Below are positions 7,375-16,259 of a stretch of DNA of 64,000 nucleotides, piece after piece. Both the position numbers and the translations under genes were made by a program. The notes beneath the pieces are model-generated. The model was not told the origin of the DNA. It ran no database searches and worked only from the letters and a program-made list of their open reading frames with translations. The stretch comes from Bacillus canaveralius (GTDB taxonomy: Bacteria; Bacillota; Bacilli; Bacillales; Cytobacillaceae). Position 1 is the stretch's first letter. Each line of letters opens with the position of its first letter. The stretch is taken from the NCBI RefSeq assembly GCF_002860125.1, contig NZ_PGVA01000003.1, forward strand, positions 62,001 to 126,000, read 5' to 3'.

Positions 7375-8007
7375 CTAGATTTCCTGTTTGACTTGCTGCC
7401 GTAGGTCTTCCAATTCATTCAAAAGTTTCATGACGAGCTCGTCGCTTTGCTTTAGCTGTTCGTTTAAAAGGAGAATCGTATCCTCTTCCCATTTAAAAGG
7501 GTCGCCATTATCCGGTGTGCGGGAAATGTTTTCATACACGTCACCTTCCTCACTCTTATCCGGACGGAAGTAGACCGCTACTTCACATCCTTCATCCCCG
7601 ACGGCGATCCTTTTTCTTAAGCTTACTTTTCCATATCCGAATTTACGGGAAGCAATGCCTCCAAATACGCTTGATGTCATATTGCATAAATGAGGAGCAT
7701 CCTTAACAACCTCCCCAAAAGGACACTCTTTTGCTTTCACAACCACATGATCTTCATGAACAGCTGAAATATAAAAGTGGCCTCCAATCGAATTTTTCAG
7801 ATCTACGATCACTTCCGCATACTCATCAATTGTCCAGGCCGCATCTTTATCACCATAAAAACTCTCAATCCATTCCCCTGTCCGCAGCCCAATTTGCCGC
7901 ACATATTCATCGGCCGTCTTCCCAACTGTCTTCTGGTGGATATGTGCATATTGGGTGATGAGTTTTGAAAGGAACACTGTTCCCGTAAGCGCCGACTTGG
8001 AATTCAT
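7375..8007 (-). CDS. MetOD1-like (methanogen output domain) protein
   Basis: Predicted cytoplasmic 210-aa protein. The central part, with CPFG at 95-98, HLC at 106-108 and a third Cys at 141, matches my recollection of the MetOD1 output domain related to V4R-type ligand or metal-binding folds. The last 35 residues (NEQLKQSDELVMKLLNELEDLRQQV in essence) form a coiled coil. The ATG start follows GGGAGGTATAAC. No sensor domain is attached, so it may be a stand-alone signalling or regulatory protein. The frame stays open for 75 more codons after its TAG stop, which may mean that the protein was once longer. Family call moderate, function unknown. Confidence 0.65.
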   Translation of the reverse strand: MNSKSALTGTVFLSKLITQYAHIHQKTVGKTADEYVRQIGLRTGEWIESFYGDKDAAWTIDEYAEVIVDLKNSIGGHFYISAVHEDHVVVKAKECPFGEVVKDAPHLCNMTSSVFGGIASRKFGYGKVSLRKRIAVGDEGCEVAVYFRPDKSEEGDVYENISRTPDNGDPFKWEEDTILLLNEQLKQSDELVMKLLNELEDLRQQVKQEI

Positions 8008-8201
8008 GTTATACCTCCCTCGTTTTAAAGTAAAATAGGTTATATGCCAACTTCAGTATAAGTGATAAAAGAATAGATTAACAGGATGATAGGACCTAGA
8101 CTAGATAGAAAATGATCCTCCTGTTAAGAATTGGAATGAGGATCTTTCTTATGAATCCATATGCATATAAACACTTTTTTCGTGCTTGGGAATAGATTGG
8201 G

Positions 8202-8855
8202 TTATTCTTTTACAATTAGGCCGAGAGCTTTTGAGAAACCAATCGCTTGTTCTGATGATACGATACAGCCAGCTAATTTATCAAAGGATACAACTAAGCT
8301 TTCGAATGAGCAGCTGCTTAAATCAATATCTGCTAATTCCGTCCCCGCCAAATTAGCTTGATTAAGATTACATTTATTAAACTCGACGTTTTTTAGCTTT
8401 GTCTCATAAAAATCAGCATTCGTTAGTAAGCAGTTTTGGAATTTAACTTGCTTGCTATTTGAAAAACTAAATGCGGCATAGGTTGCTAAACAATTTTCAA
8501 ACAGAACATTACGCATGGTCGACGCTGAAAAATTGCCGCCGATCATTTTACATTCCTTCAATTCAACTTTATGTAAAATCGCATCGCTAAAATCCACATT
8601 AGACAAGTCACATTTTTCAAAAATAACATCCGTGAATTCAACGTTTCTAAAAGTGGTGTTTTCAAAGGAGACATTGTTGAAAACGACTTGTTCAAAGATG
8701 ACTTTATCGGACGTTTCTGCATATATTTTACAATCAGTAACTTTGGCCATACTAAAATACCGCTCTTCCTGTTCCAGTTCATCATTTATCAATAGCGGTG
8801 TAATTGCTAGTGGAATTTTCGGAGATTGTACAGTTGCTTTCTTTTTTTGGTTCAT
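8202..8855 (-). CDS. Pentapeptide-repeat protein
   Basis: A 217-aa protein with about 25 tandem A(D/N)LxX-type pentapeptides from roughly residue 40 to 190, for example NVSFENTTFRNVEFTDVIFE and CNLNQANLAGTELADIDLSS. It should fold as a right-handed quadrilateral beta helix. Proteins of this class include the DNA-mimicking Qnr/MfpA gyrase protectors, but most Bacillus members have no known role, so I make no resistance claim. The ATG at 8855 is preferred (AAGGG ten bases upstream); an in-frame TTG six codons earlier is the alternative. Monocistronic. Confidence 0.85.
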   Translation of the reverse strand: MNQKKKATVQSPKIPLAITPLLINDELEQEERYFSMAKVTDCKIYAETSDKVIFEQVVFNNVSFENTTFRNVEFTDVIFEKCDLSNVDFSDAILHKVELKECKMIGGNFSASTMRNVLFENCLATYAAFSFSNSKQVKFQNCLLTNADFYETKLKNVEFNKCNLNQANLAGTELADIDLSSCSFESLVVSFDKLAGCIVSSEQAIGFSKALGLIVKE

Positions 8856-8918
8856 CTCGACGAGTCCCTTCAATAACTTTATTCTTTATCAATTATACTG
8901 GTCCGAATCATTTATCGC

Positions 8919-8975
8919 TTACTTGAGCCATTCCAAAATTTCGATTCGATTGCCAAAAGGATCGTGAAAAACATT
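8919..8975 (-). pseudogene. C-terminal scrap of a glyoxalase/VOC protein
   Basis: The minus strand encodes NVFHDPFGNRIEILEWLK followed by TAA. This is the characteristic last strand of vicinal-oxygen-chelate (glyoxalase/bleomycin-resistance) proteins, including the metal-ligand Glu in RIEILEW. A TAG precedes it, and upstream sequence belongs to the LysE gene, so only the tail survived a deletion. Confidence 0.65.
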
Positions 8976-8984
8976 CTAACTGCA

Positions 8985-9620
8985 TTAGTTTCCAGTCTTG
9001 GACATGGCAAGGCGAATTCCCAGCAAGATAAGGATGCCACCAGACACTCGTTGGACCCAAATGGACATTGCCGATAACCGATTTCGTATATGGTTATGGC
9101 TTAGGAAAGTTACCAATAGTGAGTACCAGATCATCTCTATAGCCACTGCGGAACAACCATATAACAACTGTGTATAGACCGAAGTTTGCGGATCAACCAC
9201 CTGAGTGAATAATGACAGATAAAACAAAGTTGCTTTTGGATTTAACAGGCTGGTTAGCAAGCCAACCCGATAAAATTGCCAACGATTGGGTTGATTAACT
9301 TCGATGTCGCGGTCGTCAAGCAAAGCTGTCTGATGTTTTTTTGTAAAAAGCGATTTCAACCCCATATAAATTAAGTAACCGGCCCCAAGCCATTTCAGGA
9401 TGTTAAATAATAATATCGATTGTGAAATGAGTACGCCGATTCCAATCAAACAATAGGCAATATGGATCATGCTCCCGGAACACATCCCAAAGACTGTAGA
9501 AATACCATGTTTCTTTGACGATAAGCTCGTCTTAATAGTAATCGCCCATTGCGGACCAGGAGACAGCACGATTAAGAGGCCGGCACCTAAAACCGTTAAC
9601 CACGTTTGCAGATCTGGCAT
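8985..9620 (-). CDS. LysE/RhtB-family amino-acid exporter
   Basis: A 211-aa inner-membrane exporter with six predicted helices. The family signature near the N-terminus is VLSPGPQWAITIKTSL, followed by KHGISTVFGMCSG. Members expel amino acids or their analogues (homoserine, threonine, lysine). The ATG start follows GGAGAGG. The next gene downstream is only a glyoxalase scrap, and the upstream DMT transporter gene ends 32 bp away, so these may share a transcript with the Crp-like regulator. Substrate unknown. Confidence 0.88.
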   Translation of the reverse strand: MPDLQTWLTVLGAGLLIVLSPGPQWAITIKTSLSSKKHGISTVFGMCSGSMIHIAYCLIGIGVLISQSILLFNILKWLGAGYLIYMGLKSLFTKKHQTALLDDRDIEVNQPNRWQFYRVGLLTSLLNPKATLFYLSLFTQVVDPQTSVYTQLLYGCSAVAIEMIWYSLLVTFLSHNHIRNRLSAMSIWVQRVSGGILILLGIRLAMSKTGN

Positions 9621-9652
9621 ATAATCCTCTCCTTCAAATTTAAATGAAACGT

Positions 9653-10081
9653 TTATTTCAGTTTGAATACGAAAATTCCCAGGATCATGATCGCGATCCC
9701 AACCAGCTTATTGGCCGTAAACGGCACTTTATCAATACCAAAGAAACCGAAGGAATCGATCAGTAACGCAATAATTAATTGTGAAACGAGCAACAGCGAC
9801 ACCGAGTAGGCAGGCCCAAGCAGCGTTATTCCTTTCATGACACTGAAAACGACGACGGCTCCGAATGCTCCTCCCAATAAATACACTTTATTAACGTCGT
9901 TGATTCTTTGAATAGTCCCATCCTTTATGATTAAAAATACGGCCAAAGACACGAGGAATCCCAGGCCATGAACGATTGTGTTTGTCTGCCACAACCCTAG
10001 TTTCTCACTCACTCTCGTATTGAAGACCGATTGCAAACTAATAAAGATGCCAGCCAGTACTGAATAAAATAAACCGAGCAT
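9653..10081 (-). CDS. DMT-superfamily (YdcZ/DUF606) transporter
   Basis: A 142-aa protein with five hydrophobic helices, one half of a drug/metabolite transporter fold. It begins MLGLFYSVLAGIFISLQSVF and ends AIMILGIFVFKLK, both typical of the YdcZ/DUF606 family. Such half-size proteins act as dimers or pairs. It starts 17 bp after the Crp-family regulator and is probably its target and operon partner. Substrate unknown. Confidence 0.85.
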   Translation of the reverse strand: MLGLFYSVLAGIFISLQSVFNTRVSEKLGLWQTNTIVHGLGFLVSLAVFLIIKDGTIQRINDVNKVYLLGGAFGAVVVFSVMKGITLLGPAYSVSLLLVSQLIIALLIDSFGFFGIDKVPFTANKLVGIAIMILGIFVFKLK

Positions 10082-10098
10082 ATGTAATCTTCCTTTCC

Positions 10099-10797
10099 TT
10101 ATTCATAAAGATTTCCCTTTGATAAAATCATTAATTGATTGACGTCTTTTATCAAAATCGCTCCTCGTTTTCTTTCAATGATCCCTTTTGAAACAAGCTG
10201 ATTAATCACTCGATTCAAGTGTCGATAACTGGTTCCGAGCAGCTCCGCAAATTCAGTTAATTTCGATGTTTTCAATTCTTCTATATGGGCATAGTTATTT
10301 TCATCAACCATGGTAGAGACTAGATAGCTGGCAAATTTGTTTTCGACGGGATATAAAAGATTCAAACTTGTCGTATTCGAAAGCGTATATAATTTATGGC
10401 TTAAATTTTTAATGATGAAATTTAAAAATTTCGGTTCATTTTCAGCAAATTCGTGGAGTTTTACAAAACTTATTCGAATCATTATCGAATCATTCAAAGA
10501 TTCAACGGTGTTCCTCACTTCATACCCGGTCATTAATTCGACATCGCCAATAATCCCGAGCGGGTTGATAAACCTCAGTAATAACGATTTTCCATTCGGC
10601 AAAATCGTATAAACCTTTAATTTGCCATCTACAAGCAAAGACAAATGGGTTAACGTATCGCCACCCGAACAGACAATTTCCCCCTTTTCAAATGAAAATA
10701 GTTTCATATCCGCAATCAGCTTTTCGGTAAAAATCTCTTGGAGGTTTTGGCTTTTAAAATACGACTTTAATAACCATTCATCAGCAATTTCTTTCAT
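10099..10797 (-). CDS. Crp/Fnr-family transcriptional regulator
   Basis: A 232-aa regulator with an N-terminal cyclic-nucleotide-binding-like beta barrel (about 20-130; GKLKVYTILPNGKSLLLRFI), a dimerisation helix and a C-terminal winged HTH (TSKLTEFAELLGTSYRHLNR, about 180-200). No Cys cluster typical of FNR is present, and the effector pocket residues of classical Crp are not conserved by eye, so the ligand is unknown; it recalls the YeiL group. I use the ATG at 10797 after GAGGG, rather than the TTG one codon earlier. It likely controls the downstream DMT and LysE exporters. Confidence 0.88.
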   Translation of the reverse strand: MKEIADEWLLKSYFKSQNLQEIFTEKLIADMKLFSFEKGEIVCSGGDTLTHLSLLVDGKLKVYTILPNGKSLLLRFINPLGIIGDVELMTGYEVRNTVESLNDSIMIRISFVKLHEFAENEPKFLNFIIKNLSHKLYTLSNTTSLNLLYPVENKFASYLVSTMVDENNYAHIEELKTSKLTEFAELLGTSYRHLNRVINQLVSKGIIERKRGAILIKDVNQLMILSKGNLYE

Positions 10798-11112
10798 CAA
10801 ATCCCTCTCTCTGTTCCGGGAATACGATATTGTTTACTATTAAATACAATTGCGCATTAAACCAAAAGGACATATGTCCCAGTTAAAGCTAAAATTCCAT
10901 GTAACTCAATTTTAGACCAATCACTGGAAATGATAAATAAGGAGAGTGAGCTGGGGAAAAGTCCTTCATCCAGGTGGTGAAGCACCAAATTAGGTCACTC
11001 GTACGCAGCCTCAAATTAACGTTTGCACATACCGACACCTTTTTATTTTCATAATTCATTTCCCGATAGTAGAAAATAACATCATGAGTTTATAAATCGG
11101 GGGTGCGAGAAT
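10798..11112. other. Divergent intergenic region
   Basis: This 315-bp gap separates divergent genes. It contains a possible stem GAGTGA (about 10941) with TCACTC (about 10996) enclosing a smaller GGTG/CACC hairpin, but no recognisable riboswitch, operator or gene. Promoters for both flanking genes must be here; I could not pick one confidently. Confidence 0.3.
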
Positions 11113-12375
11113 GTGAAAAAATTAATATTGCTGATTGTAGCGACTGTAATTCTTTTTTTACCTGAATTTGCCCAAGCAGAAGTTGTGAACGACGACGTGA
11201 AAGTGGCTTTTTTCAGGGACGGGCATTTATGGACAAAGATAAACGGCAAAGAGGAACAAGTTACAGAGGAACCTGCCCAATTTCCGTACCCGCCACAGTG
11301 GTCTCATGACGGGAAGTGGATCATGTATCAAAAAGATGTGATCGCCACGATAAATGATTGCAAAAAAGTTCAGTCGGAAATATGGGTTTACAGCGTAGCA
11401 GAGAAAAAACATCAGAAAATTTTCTATGATGGATTTGGCCCGAAATGGTCACCAAAGGAAAATATTATTGCGTTCCAGAGCAGGGGTGTCCTGAATATTT
11501 CAGACTTAGACAAATTCTATAATATCGCTTTGGGAGTCGATGATTTTAATTGGTTTCCAGATGGAAAAGGATTTATTGCATCATCTGGCGCTTCGCTTCG
11601 CCCTGATGGCTGGACCAATCCGATTCTTTATAAAATTTCGTTAAAGGAAGACTTTAAGAACCTCACCAGTCTTATGGAAAACGCTAAACGGTTTTACACG
11701 ATTCCTAAAGAGCTTTCCAAAGACAGCGCAAGTGTTATGTCAATTAACGCCACTACCTTTGAATTTTCTCCCGATCATAAGTGGATTTCGTTTATTGTCT
11801 CACCGACAGGATCGATGTCGATGGATAGTAATATGCTATGTGTAATCAATACAGATGGAAAAGATTTTGCAGTCATCGATGAAATGATCCTCAATTTAGA
11901 TAATCCAAAATGGGCTGACCAAAAAAATATGTTAGGATATATAGCCGGCGGAGGGAGGATTGTCGATGGTTTTAAAAACAAAGATATGAAGGTCACCGAA
12001 ATCCCTTCAAATCAATCATTGAACCTCACTCCTGCCAGTCAGGCTGAATTGGGATTTACATGGGTTAATGACAACTCTCTTATTGTCTCAAGAGTGCCAG
12101 AGAGTGAGTGGTCAAACGATCCCAAGGAGCGGCCGAAACCTTCTTTGTACTTGATAAATATTATCGGACAAGAACAAACGAAAATCACCAATCCCCCAGC
12201 GGATCTCGGTGATTATCTGCCAAACTATGTACCCGCATTAAAAAAAGTTGCATGGCTAAGAAAAACAGAAGCAAATGAGAGCAGTAATTTATGGATAGCC
12301 GATCGCGATGGCAAGAATGCACAAGTCTGGATCAAAGATATTAGCATTAGTGGCTATGCGGTGTACCCCTATTGA
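11113..12375 (+). CDS. Secreted TolB-like beta-propeller protein
   Basis: A 420-aa protein with a cleavable signal peptide (MKKLILLIVATVILFLPEFAQA). The remainder is built from beta-propeller blades of the TolB/WD40-like type, with recurrent phrases such as PPQWSHDGKWIMYQ, GPKWSPKENIIAF and FEFSPDHKWISF. It is presumably exported to the cell wall or medium, with an unknown binding role. The start is a GTG; the apparent ATG two bases upstream leads straight into a stop. GGGGGTG lies upstream. A strong terminator follows. Confidence 0.8.
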   Translation: MKKLILLIVATVILFLPEFAQAEVVNDDVKVAFFRDGHLWTKINGKEEQVTEEPAQFPYPPQWSHDGKWIMYQKDVIATINDCKKVQSEIWVYSVAEKKHQKIFYDGFGPKWSPKENIIAFQSRGVLNISDLDKFYNIALGVDDFNWFPDGKGFIASSGASLRPDGWTNPILYKISLKEDFKNLTSLMENAKRFYTIPKELSKDSASVMSINATTFEFSPDHKWISFIVSPTGSMSMDSNMLCVINTDGKDFAVIDEMILNLDNPKWADQKNMLGYIAGGGRIVDGFKNKDMKVTEIPSNQSLNLTPASQAELGFTWVNDNSLIVSRVPESEWSNDPKERPKPSLYLINIIGQEQTKITNPPADLGDYLPNYVPALKKVAWLRKTEANESSNLWIADRDGKNAQVWIKDISISGYAVYPY

Positions 12376-12376
12376 T

Positions 12377-12412
12377 AAAAACGGCAAGGGATTTCCGTCC
12401 CTTGCTGTTTTT
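12377..12412 (+). terminator. Rho-independent terminator
   Basis: GGCAAGGGA pairs with TCCCTTGCT, flanked by A-runs and T-runs, so it can serve both the propeller gene and the convergent STAS gene. Confidence 0.88.
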
Positions 12413-12441
12413 ATAATCGAATGTATTGAATAAAAAGACCT

Positions 12442-13263
12442 TTAATTTAACTTGATACTTTCAATCGCCTGCATCACGTTTGAATAGGTCGTGAACGACG
12501 AAAAATCAATTCCGCCATGAACGACTTTTGTCGCTAATTCAGGGCGTATCCCAGTGATAATTACATTGATCCCAAGCAAGCGAAGAACATCATAAATGTG
12601 AAAGATATGGCCTGCAACTTCGGCATCAATTGTCACAATTCCAGAAAAATCAATGATCAGGCATTCCACTCTTAGCTGGGGGATTTTCGGGACAACCTTA
12701 TTTATAAGGTGCTCAGCTCTTTCGAAATCAACTGCACCAATCAATGGCAGGACAGCAACCCCCTCTTGAATTGGAACAATCGGCGCCGATAATTCGTTGA
12801 TCTGGCCCTGTCTGTTTTTTATAATATTATCAGTGAGGCGTTCAAAGGCGATAATCGTTTCCGTGATGCTGACATCAAGCATCAAGTTCAGGCGTTTGTT
12901 AACAAAGATCACATCTTCGGCAGAGAGTCCAAAAGATAAGATGATTTTATTGATACGTTCACTGAACACCAATCTTGTATCGGGATAGCGCCGAATAATA
13001 CTCGAAATTCTGCCCATTAAAGCTGCTTCGCGCTCCCCGTTTCTTTTGCTCCACTCAATAAGCCCTTCAGGCATTTTAATATCCGTTGAAGTTAAAGCTT
13101 CTCCCAAAATTCCAATAAACTCTTTATAAACGACAATTGCCTGTTTAATTTCTTCTGCAGGAATTGTAAATTCAAATTTATCGAGAATTTCATCCAAGAT
13201 TTCAGTAGCCAATGAGTCCGCAGTATCGGTAAGATATTTAGCAACAGTTGAAATCGAATTCAT
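12442..13263 (-). CDS. RsbR-like STAS-domain stressosome protein
   Basis: A 273-aa RsbR paralogue with an N-terminal non-heme globin-like sensor region (about 1-150) and a C-terminal STAS domain (about 160-270), including LIIDFSGIVTIDAEVAGHIF and VIITGIRPELATKVVHGGID. RsbR paralogues assemble with RsbS and RsbT into the stressosome that controls SigB. By my recalled alignment, the RsbRA phospho-threonines (T171, T205) correspond to Phe180 and Ala214 here, so this copy would not be phosphorylated by RsbT at those sites. It lies alone, unlinked to rsbS/rsbT. The ATG start is preceded by GTCAGGGAA. Confidence 0.87.
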   Translation of the reverse strand: MNSISTVAKYLTDTADSLATEILDEILDKFEFTIPAEEIKQAIVVYKEFIGILGEALTSTDIKMPEGLIEWSKRNGEREAALMGRISSIIRRYPDTRLVFSERINKIILSFGLSAEDVIFVNKRLNLMLDVSITETIIAFERLTDNIIKNRQGQINELSAPIVPIQEGVAVLPLIGAVDFERAEHLINKVVPKIPQLRVECLIIDFSGIVTIDAEVAGHIFHIYDVLRLLGINVIITGIRPELATKVVHGGIDFSSFTTYSNVMQAIESIKLN

Positions 13264-13465
13264 TTCCCTGACACGTCCTTGTCTTTTAAACGTTTTATTG
13301 TTCCATGATGCAAATAAAAATCGCTTATTAATTAAGTGAAACTTGTTTTACTGAAAAGCGTATATCCAACATATATATATTAAAAATAACACAAAAAACC
13401 GCATTACAAAATGGGCAGTTTAAGTGAGTTGACTGTAGCAGCTACTATATTAATTATATAAAACA

Positions 13466-13499
13466 AAAACAAGCTCTGACATGAATAGCTTGTTTTTTT
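13466..13499. terminator. Bidirectional terminator
   Basis: AAACAAGCT and AGCTTGTTTTTTT form a 9-bp stem with an 11-base loop. On the minus strand it lies about 20 bp after the small membrane ORF stop, which supports that ORF being transcribed. Confidence 0.7.
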
Positions 13500-13519
13500 G
13501 TAAAGATCATTTATTCAAT

Positions 13520-13717
13520 TTACGATTTTTTTCTCAAATTCCGAATAAGCCTCAACCCAAAAATTCCAACCAGTAATAAAAATAAAAAGATAATGATCGG
13601 ATAAATAATATTCATAACCAATGCTTTCACCCCAAGATCATTTTCGTTTCCATCAATAGAAATCCATCCATCTTGTGAACATTTAAAAATGTTTCGTTGT
13701 AAATAATTTTCATACAA
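13520..13717 (-). CDS. Small single-pass membrane protein (start uncertain)
   Basis: A short reading frame whose C-terminal end is one strong membrane helix (IIYPIIIFLFLLLVGIFGLR) followed by a basic RNLRKKS tail, the look of a real small membrane protein. The longest form (65 aa, TTG start) has no clear ribosome site. A GTG or ATG about 31-36 codons before the stop, near GGGGTGAAAG, would give a minimal helix-only peptide. A terminator immediately after the stop is the best support. Function unknown. Confidence 0.4.
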   Translation of the reverse strand: MYENYLQRNIFKCSQDGWISIDGNENDLGVKALVMNIIYPIIIFLFLLLVGIFGLRLIRNLRKKS

Positions 13718-13912
13718 TCTTATACTTCTAAAATAACATCGATAGTTTCTAAATGCTACGCCTTCAGTTCATTGTACATAATTATGAAGATTTTTTTCAG
13801 AAATACATATTCGCCCTTTACATGTCATTGTAATGGCATTTAGACTCTAATAAATGACCCGCAAAAAAACATTTCATATATAAGGAAACTATTAATGATA
13901 GAGGTGAATTTT

Positions 13913-14482
13913 ATGCAGATTGAAGATATTTACGGAGAATTGCCTATTCTGGAGACAGATCGTCTTGTCCTAAGAAAATTGAGCTTGGAAGATTTAGAAG
14001 ATATCTATTCATATGGATCGAATCAAGAAGTTTCGAAGTATGTAACATGGGATACTCATCTGTCTTCCGCTGATACTAAACAATTTCTGGACTTTGTATT
14101 ACAACAATATGAAAACAAGAAAATTGCTCCATGGGGAATACAATATAAAGAAAACGGGAGATTGATTGGAACAATTGATTTTGTGTGGTGGAAACCTGCC
14201 CACAAAAGCGCAGAAATTGGTTATGTCCTGGCGCCGCAGTACTGGGGTAAAAGCATTGCGACTGAAGCGGCAAAAACTATTATTAAATTTGGATTTACTA
14301 ACATGGATTTAGTGCGGATTCAAGCACAATGCTTTGTTGACAACAAAGCCTCAGCAAGGGTCATGGAAAAGGCGGGAATGTCGTTTGAAGGCGTTTTGAG
14401 GAAATCGATGTTAGTAAAAGGCAGCCATCAGGATATAATGATGTATTCAGTTTTAAAAGAAGAGTTTTCAGCCTGGCTTTGA
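13913..14482 (+). CDS. GNAT acetyltransferase (RimJ/RimL type)
   Basis: A 189-aa N-acetyltransferase of the ribosomal-protein-modifying RimJ/RimL group. It has the entry motif LETDRLVLRKLSLEDLEDIY and the acetyl-CoA-binding segment EIGYVLAPQYWGKSIATEA, with VDNKASARVMEKAGMSFEG near the C-terminus. I use the ATG at 13913, because AGAGGTG lies just before it; an ATG six codons upstream overlaps that ribosome site. The substrate may be a ribosomal protein or a small amine. It resembles YjcK/YdaF-type Bacillus proteins. Confidence 0.9.
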   Translation: MQIEDIYGELPILETDRLVLRKLSLEDLEDIYSYGSNQEVSKYVTWDTHLSSADTKQFLDFVLQQYENKKIAPWGIQYKENGRLIGTIDFVWWKPAHKSAEIGYVLAPQYWGKSIATEAAKTIIKFGFTNMDLVRIQAQCFVDNKASARVMEKAGMSFEGVLRKSMLVKGSHQDIMMYSVLKEEFSAWL

Positions 14483-14587
14483 TGGTAGTATATTGATATT
14501 ATTGCTCCGAAAAGAGAACGTGCAACAATTATATTCAGATAACAAGGATAAATCTCAGGCTCATGATAAAATGTGTTATTAATGATA

Positions 14588-14622
14588 CAAGCGGAGCTTC
14601 ACAGCCAGCTCCGCTTGCCTTT
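14588..14622. terminator. Terminator between convergent genes
   Basis: CAAGCGGAGCT pairs perfectly with AGCTCCGCTTG, followed by CCTTTTATT on the plus strand, separating the acetyltransferase gene from the convergent PhoX-like gene. Confidence 0.8.
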
Positions 14623-14637
14623 TATTCAAATTTAAGT

Positions 14638-16259
14638 TCAGACACGTGAAATGGCGACCACAGATGGCCTCGGGATATCGCCATAGGGCCATCTGCTGTG
14701 TGGGTTGTTCGGATCCTCAGTCTCCTCCCCGGGGTGCTGGACCGACAGGAACAATGTCATGCCATCTGGCGCCAGCCATGGGCCCGTTAATTCCGCCTCG
14801 ACCGGTGCCGAGGCAAACTGCATTGCTTTTCCACGATTCGGCCCTTCTGTCGGGATCATAAAGAAACCGTTATTTCCGAATGGCTCGTAGACCCCTTCGT
14901 TCAGTTTGTCAGAGGAAATGTCGGTCGTTACCCACAGATTTCCCGCTTGATCGAACATCATGTTGTCCGGGCAGGCAAACCGCTTTGCGGTCCACCTGAT
15001 ACAAATATCTCATACATAAATGAAGTGCTTTCCGAATCGTTATTATCTTCAACGAGACGATAGATTTGACCGTAATAATTGCCGTGTTCAAGATTATTCG
15101 TAAGCGCAATGTAGATGGAACCATCGCGGGGATGGATTTCGATGTCTTCAGGGCGATCAAGCGGTGTTCCACCAACGAGCTTGGCGGCATCACGCGTATT
15201 TACCAGCAGTTCGCCCTGTGTTTGATACTTTTCTCTTAATTTAGGGTTCTTGTTAATATCAAGAGGTCTCCATTCGTTAGCACCCATATCGGCTACATAA
15301 AGCGTGCCTTTTTCAAGAAGCCTGCTATTCTTTTTTCCTAGTTCCGGTCTGTACACATCGTCACTAACAAATTTATAGACGCACCGGTCGTTCGCATCAT
15401 CACCCGTATAAACGACAACGTGACCTGATCTGCCAAGGGTCATGACTGCATTTTCATGGGCAAACCGGCCGAGGAATGTATGCTTCTTCGGTGTCGAAGC
15501 AGGATTATAAGGATCAATTTCAACTACCCAGCCATAATGCGTGGCATTCAATTCAGTCGTGTCTGTCGCTTCTTGCTCCGGCTTCCGCTCCTGTTCTGCC
15601 GTTGACCAATCTTCAATCATATCCATATAATTTTCTTCACAGGAGAACACCGTATTCCACAGTGTTTTTCCGCCCGAACAATTAGCAAAGGTTCCTATAA
15701 CCGTAGACACTCCGCCTACTGCAGGATCACCTTTCGCGGGCCCAGTCAGATCAATCGGAGTATTGGCGGTAATCCTCCGATTATATCTCGAACCCTTTAC
15801 AATTCTCCAGTTTCCGTCGCGAGTCTTGCGGATATGGATGACCGAGCCGCCCACATTATACTTTTCGATTTCAATTTGTTCTCTCGTTCTCCTGCCCTGT
15901 TCTTCGCGATAACCGGAGACATACATACTAAGATTTCCAATATACTCATGATTCACCCAAAGTAAACCTTCATTCGGATTTCCGCCAAAATAACAGGTAA
16001 AATCATTATTAAATCCAAATCTTTCACCATTTCCCAATTCATCGCCCCACGAAGCTACAATATCGTATTGATAACCTCTTGGAACAATCAATTGATCCTG
16101 AGTCGACGGACGAATCGGCCGAAACTGCGAGAATAATGAACCATATGGCTGATAACTGGCTAATGGCCTTACTGTCTGCCGCTCGTGAACATACTGGGGA
16201 TAGTTTTGATATTGTTGATTTCCATAATACGCGAAATAGGGGTAATTCCCATTTGACAT
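14638..16259 (-). pseudogene. PhoX/DUF839 phosphatase-like gene, frameshifted
   Basis: Two overlapping frames together encode one PhoX-family protein of about 540 aa, a calcium/iron-dependent phosphatase fold. The N-terminal frame has VPRGYQYDIVASWGDE, the glycine-rich NEGLLWVNHEYIGN and CEENYMDM segments, and ends at SGGPQSGLPARTT. The second frame starts inside the family phrase expected as SGFACPDNMMFDQAGNLWVT and ends RWPYGDIPRPSVVAISRV. A missing base near 14975-14985, next to a short T run, explains the break. The start at 16259 (MSNGNYPYF) has GGAGAGGTGG seven bases upstream. It lacks a signal peptide and has a Tyr-rich N-terminus, unlike secreted PhoX. Confidence 0.85.

Noticed and set aside
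6220-8007. TAG read as a sense codon in two neighbouring genes
   Set aside because: Both fosB and the MetOD1 gene continue after TAG, but other genes in the window use TAG as a normal stop (qoxC, for example), so nonsense mutation is simpler than recoding.
8202-8855. Quinolone-resistance (Qnr) label for the pentapeptide protein
   Set aside because: Pentapeptide repeats alone do not establish gyrase protection; no Qnr-specific loops were recognised.
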